Source of the DNA: CAIYTF01 sp963664845
Lineage (GTDB): Bacteria; Bacteroidota; Ignavibacteria; Ignavibacteriales; Ignavibacteriaceae
Assembly (NCBI GenBank): GCA_963664845.1
Contig: OY761615.1
Coordinates: forward strand, 3,782,001 to 3,846,000
Direction of reading: 5' to 3'
DNA: 64,000 nucleotides
The notes below the pieces were generated by a model, which searched no databases, had not been told where the DNA came from, and saw nothing but the letters and a program-made list of their open reading frames with translations. Every line of letters begins with the position of its first letter. Position 1 is the first letter of the stretch. Positions 61,634 through 64,000 of the stretch are shown in pieces. The position numbers and the translations under genes are program-made.

Positions 61634-63396
61634 AAGGACTTAAAGAGTTACTCAAAAATTCCGAAAATGCGATTGCAGGCGTAGCGGCTGCACCCGGACT
61701 GGTTATTGGGACGGCGCATCTCTATAAACGGGAAATATTGTCCATTGGTGATCAGGACATCGAAGATGTTGAGGGAGCGATCTCTGCTTTTCATGATGCC
61801 ATTGCCAAGGCCAAGAAAGAACTCGCCAAAATTTTCGAACTCGCCCGTCAAAAAATGGGAGATGAACGCGCCGAAATATTTTCGGCTCAGCTTATGATCC
61901 TCGACGACCCGATTTTAGTGCAAAATATTGAAACCCGGATCCGCAAAGAGAAAAAACTCCCTGAATATATCGTTCACAGCGAGATCACCAAATATCAGGA
62001 TCTGATGATCGTTGCTGACGAGTTCTACCTCAAGGAGAGGGCACTCGATATCGATGACATTAAAAACCGGATCATCAGGAATCTGCAGAAGAAACGGTTG
62101 CAGTCAAAAATTACCGCTGGCGCCATTGTGGTGGGTGAAATGCTGACCCCTGCCGACACCATTCTCTTTTCGAAATCGGATGTGAAAGCATTTGTTACTG
62201 ACCGCGGCGGTCTGACCGCGCATGCGGCAATCATTGCGCGTTCATTGGATATTCCGGCAGTAGTTGGCGCACATACGGCCACACACCGTATAAACGAAGG
62301 TGACCTGCTCATCATAGACGGATTCAATGGCTTTGTGTTTATTAACCCGACACCAAAGCAGCTTGACTTTTTCAAGGAGAAAATAGCCATTATGGGAAAG
62401 ATCAATGAGGAGATGAAAGAACTCATTGACCTGCCCTGTGAAACAACAGACGGACACAAAATTTCTATCTTTGCAAATGTTGACATAACCGGTGAAATTG
62501 CTTTGGTTGTTACCAACAAAGCCGAAGGAATTGGTTTGTTCCGTTCTGAACAGATTATCGAGGAATTGGGCGAGTTGCCTGATGAAGAAGAACAATACAA
62601 CGTTTACGCAAAACTGGCTTCCAGAATATATCCCCAACAACTCACCCTGCGCGCATTTGATATTGGTGGTGACAAGATTAAAATCTGGGAATTCAAAGAA
62701 GCAAATCCTTTCCTCGGGCTTCGTGGGGTGAGATTCCTGCTTGAGAATCCTGAGATTTATAAGAAACAGCTTCGGGCTGTGTTGCGTGCCAATATTCATA
62801 ATAATATCAACCTGATGATACCAATGATCTCTGAAGTTAAAGAGATCATTCAAACGAAGAAATTGATTAAAGAATGCTGCGCTGAATTGGACCAGGAAAA
62901 AATCCCCTATTCGAAAAAACTTAAATTGGGCATTATGATTGAAGTGCCGGCGGCTGCAATGATGACTCCTGAGTTCGCAAAGGAAGTTGATTTTTTCAGT
63001 ATTGGCACCAATGACCTGATCCAATATATCATGGCAGTTGATCGTGGAAATGATCAGGTTGCCAATCTATATCAGGAGTTTAACCCGGCTGTCCTGCGTA
63101 CCATTGCCTATGTTATTGCAGAGAGTGCAAAACTCGGTAAACCGGTCAGCCTCTGCGGTGAAATGGCTGCCGACAATCAGGCTATTCCATTGTTGGTAGG
63201 TTTGGGACTAACATCGCTGAGTGTGACTTCATCGGCAATTCTTCCGGTCAAAAGAACAATTCGATCGTTTTCCTATGTGCATGCAAAAGAACTGGCCGAA
63301 CATTGCATCGCGTGCAATGGTGAAGATGAGGTTGTTAAACATCTGAAACATTTTTTTCAGGACGAACATATTCCAAGAACCAGGACCATTTTATAG
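61630..63396 (+). CDS. ptsI: PTS enzyme I (phosphoenolpyruvate-protein phosphotransferase)
   Basis: Transfers phosphate from PEP to HPr. The 588-residue protein has an AIAGVAAAPGLVIGTA opening, phospho-His198 in DRGGLTAHAAIIARSL, AEGIGLFRSEQII, PEP-binding LRAFDIGGDKI and LGLRGVRFLLENPEIYKKQLRAVLRA, and the C-terminal FFSIGTNDLIQYIMAVDRGND plus SLCGEMAAD. It starts at TTG 61630 within the HPr 3' end. The IPP isomerase, polyprenyl synthase, HPr and EI genes are one coupled operon. Confidence 0.97.
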   Translation: MKGLKELLKNSENAIAGVAAAPGLVIGTAHLYKREILSIGDQDIEDVEGAISAFHDAIAKAKKELAKIFELARQKMGDERAEIFSAQLMILDDPILVQNIETRIRKEKKLPEYIVHSEITKYQDLMIVADEFYLKERALDIDDIKNRIIRNLQKKRLQSKITAGAIVVGEMLTPADTILFSKSDVKAFVTDRGGLTAHAAIIARSLDIPAVVGAHTATHRINEGDLLIIDGFNGFVFINPTPKQLDFFKEKIAIMGKINEEMKELIDLPCETTDGHKISIFANVDITGEIALVVTNKAEGIGLFRSEQIIEELGELPDEEEQYNVYAKLASRIYPQQLTLRAFDIGGDKIKIWEFKEANPFLGLRGVRFLLENPEIYKKQLRAVLRANIHNNINLMIPMISEVKEIIQTKKLIKECCAELDQEKIPYSKKLKLGIMIEVPAAAMMTPEFAKEVDFFSIGTNDLIQYIMAVDRGNDQVANLYQEFNPAVLRTIAYVIAESAKLGKPVSLCGEMAADNQAIPLLVGLGLTSLSVTSSAILPVKRTIRSFSYVHAKELAEHCIACNGEDEVVKHLKHFFQDEHIPRTRTIL

Positions 63397-63419
63397 TTTG
63401 ACGTTATTCATCCTGGGTA

Positions 63420-63590
63420 ACTTATGTTACGCATACTGTGGCTAAAGCCAAATTTGTTTTTTGTTGCAGTCCCTTGCCTAAAGGCCAGGGTTATTGAAAC
63501 TTCTGAAATCCCGGCCTTCAGCCTGTCTGCCGATCAGGTAGGGCTGGGCAATATGAAACGAATAAATCCCGGGCTTTAGTCCAAAATTCA
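63420..63590. repeat. REP-like element, related to copies near 27.8, 44.2 and 49.2 kb
   Basis: Contains ACTTATGTTACGCA (63420-63433, cf. the terminus at 44182), GGCTAAAGCC (63440-63449), the 51-base unit at 63478-63528 aligned to 27837-27887, and GCCTGTCTGCCGATCAGG (63521-63538, cf. 49199). It ends near GGGCTTTAG. No gene is present in 63397-63778. Confidence 0.6.
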
Positions 63591-63722
63591 TATACTTACA
63601 TTAGCAGTGAGTTGTTTTTATTAACCTGTTTCGGGTTTAAGCGCATAGGGTTAATGAGGAGTTACTGGTAAGCGGCTAGTTTGTATTGCAATTGGAAATG
63701 GGGTGGAAGAAGTTTAGCGTAT

Positions 63723-63746
63723 GCCGGTCTCCGGCGGGTATTTTTA
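63723..63746 (+). terminator. Possible hairpin before the isomerase gene
   Basis: GCCGG-TCT-CCGGC (63723-63735) is followed after five bases by TTTTTATTT. It is far from ptsI (over 300 bases), so it may end a read-through transcript or an unknown RNA rather than the ptsI operon proper. Confidence 0.3.
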
Positions 63747-63778
63747 TTTAATTCATTTATTTAAGAGAAAAAATCATA

Positions 63779-64000
63779 ATGCAAATAGAACAATATATTT
63801 CCAAATACGACCCGGATAATCTTTTCGCGGTTCTGAAAAACTCCTTCCAACAGATTGAATTTGCCTGGAACGGTGAGTTCGATCTTACGGCGCTGAAAAA
63901 CAGCAGAATTGATAACATCATTGTTACCGGTCTCGGCGGTTCGGCAATAGCCGGAAATTTCGCTCAAAACTTTCTGAAAGACGATTTGAAAATTCCGTTG
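63779..64000 (+). CDS. Bifunctional phosphoglucose/phosphomannose isomerase, 3'-truncated by window edge
   Basis: The first 74 residues are present: MQIEQYISKYDPDNLFAVLKN, then NIIVTGLGGSAIAGNF, the SIS-domain phosphosugar loop GxGGSAI typical of the small bifunctional PGI/PMI family. AAGAGAA precedes the ATG. It would connect sugar phosphate pools with the phosphohexomutase at 21149-22495. The rest lies beyond the window. Confidence 0.85.
   Translation, partial: MQIEQYISKYDPDNLFAVLKNSFQQIEFAWNGEFDLTALKNSRIDNIIVTGLGGSAIAGNFAQNFLKDDLKIPL

Noticed and set aside
1..64000. tRNA, rRNA, prophage or complete insertion sequence
   Set aside because: No cloverleaf with a T-loop, no rRNA stretch, no integrase or transposase frame was seen in any intergenic gap; only short REP-like repeats are present.

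Overview
The window is a contiguous chromosomal stretch, dense in genes with short intergenic gaps, probably from the Bacteroidota/Chlorobi side of the tree (Ignavibacteria-like). The evidence is an unmistakable type IX secretion sorting-domain remnant (YPNPFNP ... GVYFYQI ... K) near 44.6-44.9 kb, a bacillithiol synthesis gene (bshA) plus a bacillithiol S-transferase-like gene, type 2 IPP isomerase, FloA, and many exported or lipobox-bearing proteins. No tRNA, rRNA, CRISPR array, phage or intact transposase gene was seen. Phylum-level placement is inference.

Layout. 0-1.3 kb: 3' part of lexA and two small unknown genes. 1.3-4.3 kb (minus): bshA, an unknown gene and an RsmF-type rRNA methyltransferase. 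4.5-7.0 kb (minus): an NRAMP-related transporter paired with a cytosolic PRC/MgtE_N/CBS protein, a likely Mg2+ (or Mn2+) uptake unit. 7.3-9.2 kb: threonine synthase and a frameshifted MobA-like nucleotidyltransferase. 9.2-11.6 kb: a multi-PAS histidine kinase. 11.7-18 kb: a double glycosyltransferase facing a three-gene O-acetylation cassette (SGNH-MBOAT-SGNH). 18.1-22.5 kb: RlpA-like protein, RadA, sirtuin, phosphohexomutase. 22.6-27.6 kb: zinc-ribbon protein, receiver-kinase hybrid, YihY/BrkB membrane protein, and the AguA/AguB putrescine pathway.

27.9-35.2 kb (minus) is one tightly packed unit: hrcA-grpE-dnaJ-(ComEA-like)-(PilM-like)-rsmD-two exported YwqK/MORN_2 repeat proteins, closed by an intrinsic terminator. 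35.6-39 kb: DUF3467 protein with a TPR protein (own terminator), an outer-membrane barrel candidate and two related lipoproteins. 39.4-43.9 kb (minus): FloA, a membrane-anchored unknown, a UvrD-like helicase and a Yip1-like protein, again with a terminator. 44-48.6 kb is the most accessory part: a two-gene exported module (secreted protein plus lipobox-bearing WG-rich repeat protein) beside a decayed second copy, an orphan T9SS sorting domain, a 190-bp hairpin-rich repeat element and a candidate small structured RNA.

49-64 kb: RsbU/SpoIIE-type phosphatase, hslV-hslU-PAS kinase, thioredoxin-fold protein, leucine dehydrogenase-nusB-MFS operon, bacillithiol transferase-like protein, and a translationally coupled operon of type 2 IPP isomerase, polyprenyl synthase, HPr and PTS enzyme I, ending in the start of a phosphoglucose/phosphomannose isomerase. 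Several intergenic gaps carry related REP-like palindromes. The most interesting loci are the duplicated exported module, the Mg-type NRAMP pair with its structured leader, the small RNA candidate and the heat-shock/competence/MORN operon.
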